NCBI GenBank assembly: GCA_019649035.1
Contig: BMAT01003207.1
Location: 57,816 to 99,113 of the forward strand
Source: Elysia marginata
Lineage: Eukaryota > Mollusca > Gastropoda > Plakobranchidae
Direction of reading: 5' to 3'
Length of the DNA: 41,298 nucleotides
Shown one piece after another: positions 11,385 through 21,269 of this stretch. Numbering within the stretch: the stretch's first letter is position 1; each line of letters opens with the position of its first letter. A model generated the notes under the pieces. That model did no database searches and was not told the origin of the DNA. It saw nothing but the letters and a program-made list of their open reading frames with translations. A program made the translations under genes and the position numbers.

Positions 11385-13060
11385 TTGAAAAGCTTTATAA
11401 ACGAAAAAACCCTCTGATTTAGCTGATACTGTTAAAGATGTTATTTTGAAATCACCAACAAAATCATGCAATCTTGACTCGTTTATAACTTCTTTGCATG
11501 TCAGACACACTGATAGTCTTATTCACGCCATCACTGCTACTATGAATAAATCACTGGAGTGAGGACCTGTACCAGAGTGTTATAAGCATGCTTTAGTCAC
11601 TCCACTGCAAATAAGAAATCAGACTTACCAGTTGATGACCTAAAGATTTCCGTCCAGTTCCTAACCTACCCTTCCTGTCAAAAGTACTAGAAAAAATAGT
11701 TCGGGCCCAAATTAAATAGCGTCTTTCTCAAAACAATTTAGTTTAGGCATGCCAGTCAGCTTACAGGTAGTCCCATAATACAGAAACTGCTTTTTAAAAA
11801 AAATCCAAAATGACCTGCTGACTGAGGGTGATACGAGTGAAGTATCCATTTGGTCCCTTTTAGATCTTAGTGCCACTCTTGATACAATTGATCATAAAGT
11901 TCTCCTAGATCGCCTTTATAACACGTTTGGCTTCTCTGGTACTGTGCTTCAGTGGTTGAAGTCATATCTGACGGACCGCACTCAGTCCATAACTGTGAAG
12001 GATGTCGAGTCAGGAAAATTTAGATAGTCATTTGGTGTGCGTCAAGATTCCGTTCTGGGCCCATTTCTCTATAGTATGTACACAAAGCATGTGGAGACGT
12101 TGCAAGATCTTGTAGTACCAATTTTTACGCATATGTAGACCAGATGTGGCAGGCTTGGTTGGCGGAATGGATGCATGCATTGAAGATGTTCGGAAATGGA
12201 TGATTGATAACAAACAAAAAGTGAATGAAGACAAGACAGAGGTACTTCTTTGCAATATCAGTAAAATGCACTACAATACTACAGTAACATATCAGACATA
12301 AAAATTGGAAAGGAGTCTGTTTCTTTTAGCGAGAAGGTAAAAAACCTGGAAGTTTACTTTGATAATAAACTGTCTATGAATTAAGACGCATTGCCACATT
12401 TCAAGTTTTCTGGATCAGAAGTCAATACAAATCGTGATTTTATCTTTTTTTTCAGACTAGATCACTGCAACTCCATTCTTAATGGTTCGAAAACATAATC
12501 TATCAATAAACTACAACGTTTTTAAAACAAGGCAGCAAGGCTGAGAAAACCCCAGAGAGAACAGGTTGCCTCAATGTCAAAATCCCTCTATTGGTTGTTT
12601 CTAAGTTCTAGAATAGATTATAAAACCGCCCATGTGTGTTTCAAATGTGTAAGCATTCAGACACCTGAATACCTTAAAGACATTATTATACCGTATACCT
12701 AATCCAGGCAGTTGATATCAACCAATATGAATCTTTTAAAAGTTCCAACTTTCAATTCAGAAGCGAGAGAAAGAGCCTTCCATACATGTGCCCCAAAAAT
12801 TTGGAATTCCCTCTCCAACGCCATTGAATTGCGGGCTACAACATCAGAACATTTATTTAAAAAGAAACTCGAGACACGTATGTTTACAATTTCTTCTGAC
12901 GGCTAGGGTTATCCTGATGTCTCTTTCCCGTTGTCTTCTGAGATATTTGAAATATGAAAGTAAAGCATGTATATGATGTAGGCCTTAATGCTTTTATGTA
13001 TTTTGTAAAGATCTGTACAGCGCTTAGAGCCCCTTTAAGCATTGAGCGCTAAAATATATT
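11385..13060 (+). mobile_element. CR1/L2-like non-LTR retrotransposon, decayed ORF2
   Basis: Consecutive frames give pieces of one reverse transcriptase ORF. A KSPTKSCNLDSF segment (about 11440) is typical of the region before the RT. Motif A-like LLDLSATLDTIDHKVLLDRL lies near 11860-11920 and WLKSYLTDRTQSITV near 11955. The SFGVRQDSVLGPFLYSMY segment near 12030 shows PQGS changed to RQDS. WMIDNKQKVNEDKTE lies near 12200. The C-terminal part is TYKTA-like, then VPTFNSEARERAFHTCAPK and IWNSL, ending near 12903. There are numerous stops and frameshifts and the YADD box is lost. The short 3' UTR with a CAGCGCTTAGAGC stem-like motif runs straight into an ATT array. It is an old, dead, 5'-truncated copy. 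Confidence 0.82.
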
Positions 13061-13068
13061 GTAGTATT

Positions 13069-13372
<304 letters not shown>

Positions 13373-13704
13373 CTTGCAGGGTTGCACCCGTCCTCGTCGG
13401 GTAACAAAGTGGACTGTGCCAAAAATGCCTCTCTTTTCTTCATCTCCTCACACAACTGTGTATTGAATGTGCAACTTTGAACAGATCAATTTGCATCTCA
13501 TGACAAATTTCCTGTTCCCTCAAAATCATCTCTCTGGCTACATGGCTACAACTGTTCTCAACACGCCCCCTTCTTTTCAAATAAATCACCTTCTCTCTAT
13601 CTTTTTTTTTCAATTTTCACTATTAGGCTGCTGTTTTATCCTCTTCTTAATATTATTTTTTTGTTTATTATCATTCACTATTTCCTTCTTTCTCATAAAC
13701 CTCA
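13373..13704. other. Unrecognised spacer
   Basis: A pyrimidine-rich stretch is centred near 13560-13700. A 120-codon open frame at 13467-13829 runs into the following repeat and lacks coding features. Confidence 0.35.
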
Positions 13705-14045
13705 AGAAGAAACATCTCGGACTACTACTTTGTAACGTTGAAATAACCATGCCATGTAGAGCCAAAAATAAAACAATAATTTACGCAAAACCTAGGCTCG
13801 ATCTAGGTCTAAGCTCTACATTTAAATAGTCTTACATATCTAAATCCTAGATTATTTAGATCATTTTCTAGCACTAAGTTAAGTTTTTTTCTATTCTGTA
13901 GCTGTAGATCTAATCTTGATTCAACAAAGAACGTATGAAACCGGCAAAAGTATTATTTAATTATGGGTTTTCTTCCGCCTTCCGACCTTTTTGGGTGTAA
14001 AAGTTGAAAACATTTCTTGACCAAGTCTTGCCCATCCCTGCGTTG
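13705..14045 (+). repeat. Dispersed repeat, copy A (tandem with copy B)
   Basis: This copy starts at GAAACATCTCGG (13709-13720), which recurs exactly at 14111-14122. Further matching blocks are an AGATCTA-rich middle, GATTCAACAAAGAACGTATG, TTTAATTATGGGTTTTC, and TTTTGGGTGTAAAAGTTGA followed by ACATTTCTTGACCAA. Copies A and B are 402 bases apart in direct orientation. No coding potential is seen, and there is no obvious terminal repeat. Confidence 0.7.
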
Positions 14046-14107
14046 TTTTGTTTGTTCTCAAATGTTTGTGCTTGTATACATTATTTTCCCTATTCCGCTC
14101 TCCTTGC

Positions 14108-14445
14108 GGAGAAACATCTCGGCCTCTATCTGCTAAAATGCAAGGAAATATGACACGCAGAGTGTAAAAAACATCCACGCGAAGCCTGAGTTAGATCTAG
14201 GCCTAATCTAGATTTTTGGTTTAAATAGTCTTCGAGGTCTAGATCTAAAACACAGATTATCTAATTCAATTTCTAAGTCTTCAAAACTTCTTTTAGAGTG
14301 TAGATCTAGATCTAGATCAAATTTAGATTCAACGAAGACCTTGAGAAGCCGTAGAAACTGTACTTTAATTATGGATGTTCTTTAGCATTGCGATCTTTTG
14401 GGGGGTTCGAAGTAGTTGACTACATTTCTTAATCAATTATGTTGT
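14108..14445 (+). repeat. Dispersed repeat, copy B
   Basis: This shares the ordered blocks of copy A: GAAACATCTCGG, the AGATCTAGATCT-rich middle, GATTCAACGAAGACC, TTTAATTATGGATGTTC, and ACATTTCTTAATCAA. It ends where the CXC-family pseudogene homology starts. Confidence 0.7.
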
Positions 14446-14667
14446 TTTGCCATACGATCTCAGACTGTGATACAACATCAAGTATGTTTGGAATTGGGAA
14501 AAAGGTTCCACTGCTTTACTCAAAAACAGCAACAGCCTATAGCATGCAGCATAGGCCTTCTTGGACGCAGCTGCAACAGTTGAAGATGGTGTATCAGCAG
14601 GTGAGTAAGCCGTTGTCTGTCTCTACAGTGGGAACAGTTACGATACCTTGGACAGTCTACGGCATGC

Positions 14668-14759
14668 CAAATTCTGTGAGAAAGCGTCAAAGAGTCCCAC
14701 CTCTATGAAAGTTGACAAACTCTCCCCCAACATCAGCTGCTGCTCTATATGACGGCATG
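14668..14759 (+). repeat. 92-bp repeat on the left side of an assembly gap
   Basis: This matches 14840-14931 base for base with four substitutions. It sits immediately before the run of N. Confidence 0.9.
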
Positions 14760-14839
14760 NNNNNNNNNNNNNNNNNNNNNNNNNNNNNNNNNNNNNNNNN
14801 NNNNNNNNNNNNNNNNNNNNNNNNNNNNNNNNNNNNNNN
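14760..14839. other. Assembly gap (80 N)
   Basis: A run of 80 unknown bases. The two flanks are near-identical 92-base copies of the same pseudogene segment, so the gap may hide no real sequence. Confidence 0.98.
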
Positions 14840-14931
14840 CAAATTCTATGAGAAAGCGTCAAAGAGTCCCACCTCTATGAAAGTTGACAAACTGTCCCCC
14901 AACATCAGCTGCTGCTCGATATCACGGCATG
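14840..14931 (+). repeat. 92-bp repeat on the right side of the assembly gap
   Basis: The partner of 14668-14759 (four mismatches). It carries the more family-like reading SAAARYHGMRAY. Confidence 0.9.
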
Positions 14932-15135
14932 CGTGCTTACCTATCCCCTTAACTGGGGTTGGTGTCTAGTTTAGGATCGAATTGAGCCAATTCAAGTGGA
15001 TCTCCCACCTGCACCAGACACGCTCTTGCAAGTAATCAGATGCAACTGTAAAACAGACTGCAGCTCCAACAGATTCAATTGCAGAAAGAATGGACTCCAA
15101 TGCCCCACCGCTTGTGGAAACTGTAAAGGCATCGT

Positions 15136-15464
15136 AGGTACAAGTGTAAGACTTATGTTTTATGACTTCTCTAGTGCTTTCAACACTATTCAACCTCACA
15201 TCCTTAGTCATAAGCTGTTGAAAATGAACGTATGCCCCTCTATTATCATGTGGATATCAGATTACTTAACTTCGAGACCACAGTATGTTAGATTAAAAGA
15301 CAGTGTAACATCAGATATTATAAAAACAAACACAGGGGCACCCCAAGGAACGGTACTTTCCCTTTTCTTGTTTTCCATTTACACGCCTGACTGCAGGTCC
15401 TCTCACCAAGGTTGTTTTATTGATAAGTATGCAGACGACACAGTACTGACGGGTTTAATTAAAG
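15136..15464 (+). mobile_element. Non-LTR retrotransposon, RT core (5' half, before LTR insertion)
   Basis: This is an open reverse transcriptase frame. Motif A FYDFSSAFNTI is near 15160, then HKLLKMNVCPSIIMWISDYL. Motif B GAPQGTVLS is near 15340-15366 and the catalytic YADD box near 15430. It starts abruptly after the CXC cysteine cluster, so the element is 5'-truncated and probably inserted into that sequence. The frame is intact up to the LTR insertion site and resumes in the same phase after it at 16199. The motif set fits the CR1/L2/Rex-like group, but the clade is not certain. It is much less decayed than the LINE at 11.4-13.0 kb. Confidence 0.85.
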
Positions 15465-15469
15465 ACGAT
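15465..15469 (+). repeat. 5' target-site duplication ACGAT of the solo LTR
   Basis: ACGAT directly before the TGTAAC start of the LTR; an identical copy is at 16194-16198. Confidence 0.88.
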
Positions 15470-15844
15470 TGTAACGAAGTTAGACATTGTTCTAGTCTAG
15501 TTCCTTAGTCATGCTATGTAGAATGTAGACCTAGATAAGGGTTAGCTTGTTTTCTAAATGGAATGTGTTAAGCATTCGTAGTTATAAGTAACTTACGGAT
15601 TTCATAACTATTTAAAATCTAGAACGATCGCCTATTATTAGTTTTGTAGATCTAGTCTTCTGGATTTATCTAGATTACTATCTTCCGGTTAATTTACATA
15701 ATGTTTGATGACCGGCGACCTATTTTTAACTTGGCTCGTGATTGGGTGTCGCTGCCGTATTAGGCCACGCCTTTCTCACCTTTCTTGTAAACTAGGGTCG
15801 AATTTTCTGGAATTTGTGTGCTTTTTCGAGATGTGTGTTTTGAT

Positions 15845-15853
15845 TATAAATAG
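15845..15853 (+). promoter_or_regulatory. TATA box of the solo LTR
   Basis: TATAAATAG lies in the middle of the LTR, followed within about 40 bases by GA-rich sequence. It is the only strong TATA motif in the LTR, so transcription would start near 15875 (inference). Confidence 0.65.
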
Positions 15854-16069
15854 AGCTCGCGTCGTTGATAAAAAGACAGAGAGAGTGGAGAGAGATCGAG
15901 AAGACTTAGAGGACTGAGAGGATAGAATACTGGTTTAAGAGAGAGTGAGCACTTTTGAGCAAAAGTTAGATCTACGATTTGTTTATGCTGGACATTGGCA
16001 ATTGCACTGTTATTATTTTCGGCTGCTGCTGGATGTGAATACTGTTTTGTGTTGATTTCTTCATTGTTG

Positions 16070-16075
16070 AATAAA
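16070..16075 (+). promoter_or_regulatory. LTR polyadenylation signal
   Basis: AATAAA, about 220 bases downstream of the TATA box and about 120 bases before the LTR end. This is a normal R-region position. Confidence 0.6.
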
Positions 16076-16193
16076 CTTATTTTCTACGTTCTTCACACGA
16101 CTTTTCACGTTGTCAAGATTTTAAAAGAACTCACAAGTCTCGCATCAGGAGTTTTATTCGTTTACTCGATTATTATTTCTGGTGTTTGTGACA

Positions 16194-16198
16194 ACGAT
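16194..16198 (+). repeat. 3' target-site duplication ACGAT of the solo LTR
   Basis: Identical to 15465-15469. Confidence 0.88.
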
Positions 16199-17219
16199 GA
16201 TTTCACTAATTACCTTGAGGAAATGTGTCTCTTTACTAAGTGGTGTGATGAGAACCACCTGACCTTAAATGTAACAAAAACTAAAGATACCATTTTTGAT
16301 TTTCGGAGAAACAGTTCTCTGCCTGATCCTGTTATAATTAAAAACAATGAAGTTGAAAGGGTGAACAGCTTTAAGTACTTGGGTGTAGTTATCGATGACA
16401 AATTAACTGGAATAACAACACTGAAAATATTATTAAGAAAACTAAGCCACGGTTACATTGTTTACGGAAACTGCAGTCTTTTGATGTTGACAGGAAACTT
16501 CTTCAACTTTTCTTTTCATCTATAGTAAGTAGCACTCTGAGTTTTGGTTTGGTTTGGTTTGCTGGGGAGGAAATATTACACAGGCAGACAGGGGGCGACT
16601 AGATAGGATCATTAGGCAGGCACAGAAAATAAAAGGCCTTGAACAAGCTGACATTAAAACATTATATGAGAGCCGAGTTCTGTTAAGATCCTCAGGAATT
16701 ATTGCTGATAATACCCATCCTCTGTATAAAGAATATGATGGCTTAAAAATACAAAGAAGTGGGAGATACAGAGTACCAAAGGCTAGAACAGGCAGATTTT
16801 TAAAAACTTTTTTACCTAGTTCAATTAAATTTCTTAACCAAAAAAACAACGGCAGATACAAACTGTTAGTTTCCATGCACTGTGTGTGTAACTCTTAAGC
16901 TGTATTACTTTTTATAATTGTTTTTATGATGTTTGCATTGCTAAATATTTACCTCGTGATAGATGTTTATGTAAATAGGTTCAAGTAAATTTATACAACG
17001 TATTTAAATTTTTTACAAGTAATATGCATTGGAAATATTCTGTTAATTAAATAAACTGTTAATTTTAATTCTTCTGTTTACTATACACGAAGATAATGAT
17101 CTTACAATTGTCACGTACGTACCACATTTATATGTATTTTTATGAGCATGTCTGTACAATTTTCCCGGGTGGGATAAATAAAGTATATCTTATCTTGTCT
17201 TATCTTATCTTATCTTGTA
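16199..17219 (+). mobile_element. Non-LTR retrotransposon, 3' half with (TATCT)n tail
   Basis: This continues the RT frame of 15136-15464: DDFTNYLEEMCLFTKWCDEN, then LTLNVTKTK and the conserved FKYLGVVIDDKL block near 16370. Frameshifts near 16405 and 16560 separate a SSIVSSTLSFGLVW segment from the C-terminal frame. That frame contains GGNITQADRGRLDRI, RSGRYRVPKARTGRFLKTF and LPSSIKFLN and stops at 16896-16898. The 3' UTR ends in GGGATAAATAAAGTATATCT and short TTATCT repeats at about 17186-17219, a 3' end typical of this LINE group. No target duplication for the whole LINE could be resolved. Confidence 0.85.
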
Positions 17220-18120
17220 TGCCCGAATGCCCCAGCAATGTCGTTGAAAGAAATGTTGAAAGAAAATTGAATTGCTACTTCTGTGAATGTAACTGAAGAG
17301 GAAAGACTGATATGCCATAACATTTTTTCTATGGTTACTCTCCAGACATTGTTAACCATTATTAGATATTAAATGTTTGCATCTATTACTTCTATCGATC
17401 TGTTTTGCAATGTGTGACCTATTTAAAGGTATATGAATAGAGTCAATTCTAAAGCGGCTGTACATGTGATAGAACAATAGGTCGCGTACATGTGATATTG
17501 ATGTTTGTTTTTCAAAAGTACAAATGTGAACAACTTCTAATCACTATACAAACAACATAACTCACTCTAACTTTTTAAGACCTTTCCAACGATATGTAAC
17601 ATAAATAGGTTTGGTGCAAAATGTCCATAATAGGAATTTGCTGTGAGAATTTAAGGTATGGCGCGTTATGACGTCATTTCCAGATAGTAGGATTCCGATT
17701 TCCGTGTCCTAACGTTGTTCTTTTCCTTACTCATCTGACCTCACACTATAAAAATCACAAAGAAAAAAATTATGTTGCAGAGTTTTCCCGTCAAAACTTA
17801 TCTTTACTAGACTACTAGCGGTGCACAAAGAACGTTTAAAATAAATTCAAAAACACATTACAGAAAATAGCTGTTTTATTGAACGAATATCAAGTAAATT
17901 TGCTAAAAAAAGATTGGAAATGGAGAAAAAAAATTGAATAGGTATCACGGTTTTCACTTAAATTAAAGAAGCATAATTATTTGGAGAGATCACAGACATT
18001 TCTACATACCCTCTTACATCAATTTAGTGTGATTTGAAATGGATAGGCTAATTTTTAAGCCCCCCCTCCCCCTCCCAACACACAAAATAGCCTTTTCTGG
18101 CAGGAAGTTCACATCTCCTT
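17220..18120. other. Intergenic, nothing recognised
   Basis: AT-rich. It contains a TATGACGTCA palindrome near 17664 that recurs near 18531, possibly part of an unrecognised dispersed repeat. A 26-codon frame directly after the LINE contains a few cysteines but cannot be linked to the CXC pseudogene. Confidence 0.35.
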
Positions 18121-18125
18121 CCATT

Positions 18126-18155
18126 ATATTATTATTAAAATTATTATTATAATTA

Positions 18156-18193
<38 letters not shown>

Positions 18194-18210
18194 ATTATTA
18201 TTATTATTTG
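18126..18210. repeat. (ATT)n microsatellite
   Basis: Mostly ATT on the plus strand with AAAATT and ATC interruptions. The poly-Asn frame on the other strand is an artefact. Confidence 0.92.
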
Positions 18211-18594
18211 TAGTAGGAGTAATAGTAGTTGTTACAGCAGTAGTAATGTTATCATCCCAGTGAGTTTGTGTAAAACTATCTCTGTACATCTTCTGTTGAC
18301 GTCTGCATTTTCTTCTTTAAAGGCCTACTTTATTCGGTGCATGACCAGTTTAAAATATCCTTTCTTTTATCCAATTCCAAGCTATCATTTTTTTACTAAG
18401 TACCAGGCATGACTGAAACGTCCTTGTCTGGCTCGATTTTTCAAAAATTTAAATAGCTCCACCATAGGCCTATGTGGCAAGTAGTTTCCCCAGAATGTAA
18501 ACTTATTGCCTTTCAAGCTATATGTGGCTATGACGTCACAATTTATTGTTTTTTAAGATAAAAGAAAACTTGACACAAGTCATTATTGCTAGAC

Positions 18595-18885
18595 CCGAAG
18601 AAAACATGACACACAGAACCTAAAATGGCGCCAAAACCTAAACCATATCCAGGCATCATCTCGACTCCAGATCAAGATATCTTCTATATCCAGATCTAAA
18701 TCTGAATTATAAAAAAAAACTAATTTCTAGTTGCAAGTCCAATTCTTAGATTCTTAATCTTGGTTTTAGATCTACATCTATCCTAAATTTTACAGAACTC
18801 AACAAATGAAGCGGACAAAATTATTTTCTGAACGTGTGTTCTTCTGGCTACGACTTAAAAAATGTTGCGCAGAAATGTGTATGAT
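18595..18885 (+). repeat. Dispersed repeat, copy C
   Basis: This has the same block order as copies A and B but is more diverged: ACATGACACACAGA, an AGATCTAAATCT-like middle, ACTAATTTCTAG then GATTCTTAATCTTG, CAACAAATGAAGCGGACAAAATTATTTTCTGA, GTGTTCTTC, and AAAAATGTTGCGCAGAAATG. It lies about 4.5 kb from copy B in the same orientation. Confidence 0.55.
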
Positions 18886-19046
18886 GTGACATCTCCTTAA
18901 GTATTAATTAAGTATATTGTACCGAAGGAGGCATCTTCTAGAAAACGTAGACATCAATTGGGAGCTTCAAAACATACCCAACTTTACATGACTAGAGCAG
19001 CAGCCCAAAACAGTTCTGTAGTGAGGTATTTCATTTTGACACATAA

Positions 19047-19215
19047 TATAGATAGATAGATAATACTAGATAACAGTCCTGTTTTATTTAAAACGCTGAT
19101 CACTTTTATTATAAGCACTTAAACAGTTTTAAACGTTGATAGATAGATAGATAGATAGACAGAGATACATATAGTTAGACAGATAAATAGATAGATAGAT
19201 AGATAGATAGACTGA
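19047..19215. repeat. (GATA)n microsatellite, left of the Penelope-like fragment
   Basis: A short GATA run at 19047-19066 and a longer imperfect run at 19137-19211 with ACAG and AAAT interruptions. Confidence 0.9.
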
Positions 19216-19224
19216 CGGAACAGA

Positions 19225-20990
19225 CCTTACATCATGTCACGATAGAAGACAAATGCATAACACATAAACTCCAGCTAAGAGATAGAAGTGACACAACAGC
19301 CGAAATAGAAGCGCTCATTAACCTGAAAGATCACAAAGGAAAATTTAAAGAATAAACCATCTGCAGACTCATCAATCCGTGCAAGCCAGAGCTGGGAACG
19401 GTCAGCAAGCAAATTTTAGAGTCGTTGCTGGGGTGAAAATCAAAACCAAGTTTATAGCAGTGGAAGAAAACAAATGATGACGTTGCGGAATGGTTTGAGG
19501 AAATAGAAAACAAAACCTCATTTTCAATGATCGCCTTCTATATTTGTGATTTCTATCCATCGATCTCGAACTACTTACTGCTGAAAGCGCTTAACTTTCA
19601 CTTCAAAATTCTACCCATTGATCAGAGATCAGATCCATATAATCACACAAACACTAAAAACACTCTACAAAGCCGGGCGGTCTTATAAAAACAAACAATC
19701 TGACTTCAATGTAACTATGTGCAGATCGATGGGCAGAAACATGTAAACTGGTTGGTATCTGTCTATTATCTCGGTTAGAACACCTTGAGATAGATGTTGG
19801 ACTGTAAAGAGATGATGGTTTAGCCATAACAAAACAGAAACCAAGATAAGTAAAGATAACAAAAAAAAGAGGACATGTAAAACATATTTTAAAAATCTAC
19901 TTAACATCACAATAGACGCAAAAAAAAAATTGTAGCCTCCCTAGATGTTTTACTCGACCTACACACTGGACTCCATAGATCACACTAAAAAACTCAACGA
20001 CAGCGTATGCTACATCCTAAGGCAAAGTTACCACCTCCTCCAACATGAAAAACCTAACAAAAGGTATTGAAACAAGACTTTTGAACCAACTCATCCAACT
20101 GTCAAATATTCAAAGAATCGTCAAAACACTACAACGCAGCCTTAAAAGAAAGCAACCACATGAAAAAACTAAATTAAGTAAAAAGTAAAACACCTGAAGC
20201 AGCAGCAGTCTTAGAAAACGAGCCGTTAGACCACAACAACGAAGACCCAGAATATCAAAAAGAAGAAAGAACAAGGAAAAGAAAAATCGCTTGGTTCCAC
20301 CCATCGTTCTGCAAAAAACGTCGCCACCACTGATAAACAGATGCTTCTCGCCGGACCACAAACTTCATACATTCATAAATAAAAAAGAATCAAGCTGACC
20401 TACACTTGCATAACCAACATAAAGCAAATACAATACTCGTAATAAACAACCATAAAAAGTAAACCATAACGCAGGAAAACTAAGAGGATATAATTAAGCC
20501 CTGCAGCTGTAGGAAAACTAGTGCCCACTCCAAGGTAAACGCCTACAAGAGAGCATAGTATATTAGGCGATGGTGACACAAGAAGACACGAATGAAATAA
20601 ATAAATACATCGGAATTACTGAGAACCAATTCAAACCAGGTACAACCAGCACAATTCATGTTTCCACTTCACAGTAAAACATCATTAACAGCACTAAGCG
20701 AACATAATTATTTGATAGCTGAAAGAACAAAACACAAAGTTCAACATTACATGGGGAATATTGGAACAGGTCCAATCATACTCAACAAAAAGTAAAAATC
20801 GACACCTTTGCTTATTATCTGGAGAATTCTCATACTGAGTGGAACAAAAGAAAAAAATTCTGAGCTTGTGCATGCATAGAAACACCTTCTGGAAAGTTTC
20901 ACGACATCGAAAGGAAGCAATCATAAAAAACATTACCTGAAAAGACCAACAAGCTAGAAACAGATCTGTCGTAAGGTAGGCCTTCCTAAT
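19225..20990 (+). mobile_element. Penelope-like (RT plus GIY-YIG) retroelement, decayed
   Basis: Many short frames line up with one RT protein. IEALINLKDHK is near 19305, RLINPCKPELGTVSKQIL near 19363, and DFYPSISNYLL near 19550. SDFNVT and CELVG-like pieces are near 19700-19760. The catalytic box reads L-stop-RDDGLA at 19802-19825 (YRDDGLA with the Tyr codon now TAA). Towards the end KYIGITENQFKP near 20603 resembles the GIY-YIG nuclease start, followed by LSEH-like, SELVHA and KVSRHRKEAIIKN-like pieces to about 20940. An RT followed by a GIY-YIG domain is the hallmark of Penelope-like elements (family knowledge). Stops and frameshifts are dense, so it is long dead. It is bracketed by GATA arrays. 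Confidence 0.72.
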
Positions 20991-21002
20991 TGTCATTAAT
21001 AT

Positions 21003-21034
21003 TGATAGATAGAAAGATAGATAGATAGATAGAT

Positions 21035-21131
<97 letters not shown>

Positions 21132-21268
21132 GAGATAAATAGAATGATAGATAGATAAATTCCAGTTTTTTCATCTCATAAAATACAGAGAAACACGGTG
21201 TCGCATAAAAAGGTAGGACTAGGCTAAAATGTAGATATAGATAGATAGATAGATAGATAGATAGACAG
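21003..21268. repeat. (GATA)n microsatellite, right of the Penelope-like fragment
   Basis: A long near-pure GATA array at 21003-21140 and a second run at 21235-21265, separated by about 90 bases of unique sequence. The Leu/Ser/Ile/Tyr-rich frame on the minus strand is an artefact. Confidence 0.95.
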
Positions 21269-21269
21269 A

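Larger units (their letters stand above)
14446..15135 (+). pseudogene. Broken gene of a CXC (tesmin/TSO1-like) cysteine-rich family
   Basis: The first part (from about 14454) reads TISDCDTTSSMFGIGKK. It resembles the '(G/D)CDTTSA.FG.GK' block of a family of large uncharacterised invertebrate proteins. Further on come an SPPTSAAA(L/R)Y block, an LNWGW..V..RIEPIQVDLPP block, and a cysteine cluster at about 15042-15126: CNCKTDC, then C, CRKNGLQC and PTACGNCKG-like spacing, as in CXC/CRC DNA-binding domains. One expected cysteine appears as Phe (SSNRFNC). The pieces lie in different frames, with stops near 14955 and 14970, and an 80-base assembly gap interrupts them. After GNCKG the homology stops and a LINE begins. 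The original role is unknown; CXC domains in tesmin/TSO1 proteins bind DNA (family knowledge). It may have been part of a mobile element rather than a host gene. Confidence 0.62.
15470..16193 (+). mobile_element. Solo LTR, 724 bp, inserted in the LINE
   Basis: The block begins TGTAACGAAG and ends TTTGTGACA, so it has the TG...CA ends of a long terminal repeat. It is flanked by a perfect 5-base duplication, ACGAT. Removing the block plus one ACGAT restores the reading phase of the reverse transcriptase ORF on both sides, which fixes the boundaries. Inside are a TATA box TATAAATAG at 15845-15853 and a polyadenylation signal AATAAA at 16070-16075, in the order expected for U3-R-U5 on the plus strand. 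No internal gag/pol or second LTR is present, so the copy probably arose by recombination between two LTRs. A 5-base duplication fits Ty3/gypsy, BEL or copia-type integrases; the superfamily is undecided. Confidence 0.9.

Noticed and set aside
15470..16193. A complete LTR retrotransposon or provirus
   Set aside because: Only one LTR is present, with no internal coding region, and the duplication sits directly at both ends of the 724-bp block.
15995..16525. 176-codon frame as a stand-alone gene with a hydrophobic N-terminus
   Set aside because: Its first part lies inside the solo LTR and its second part is the LINE RT; the fusion is accidental.
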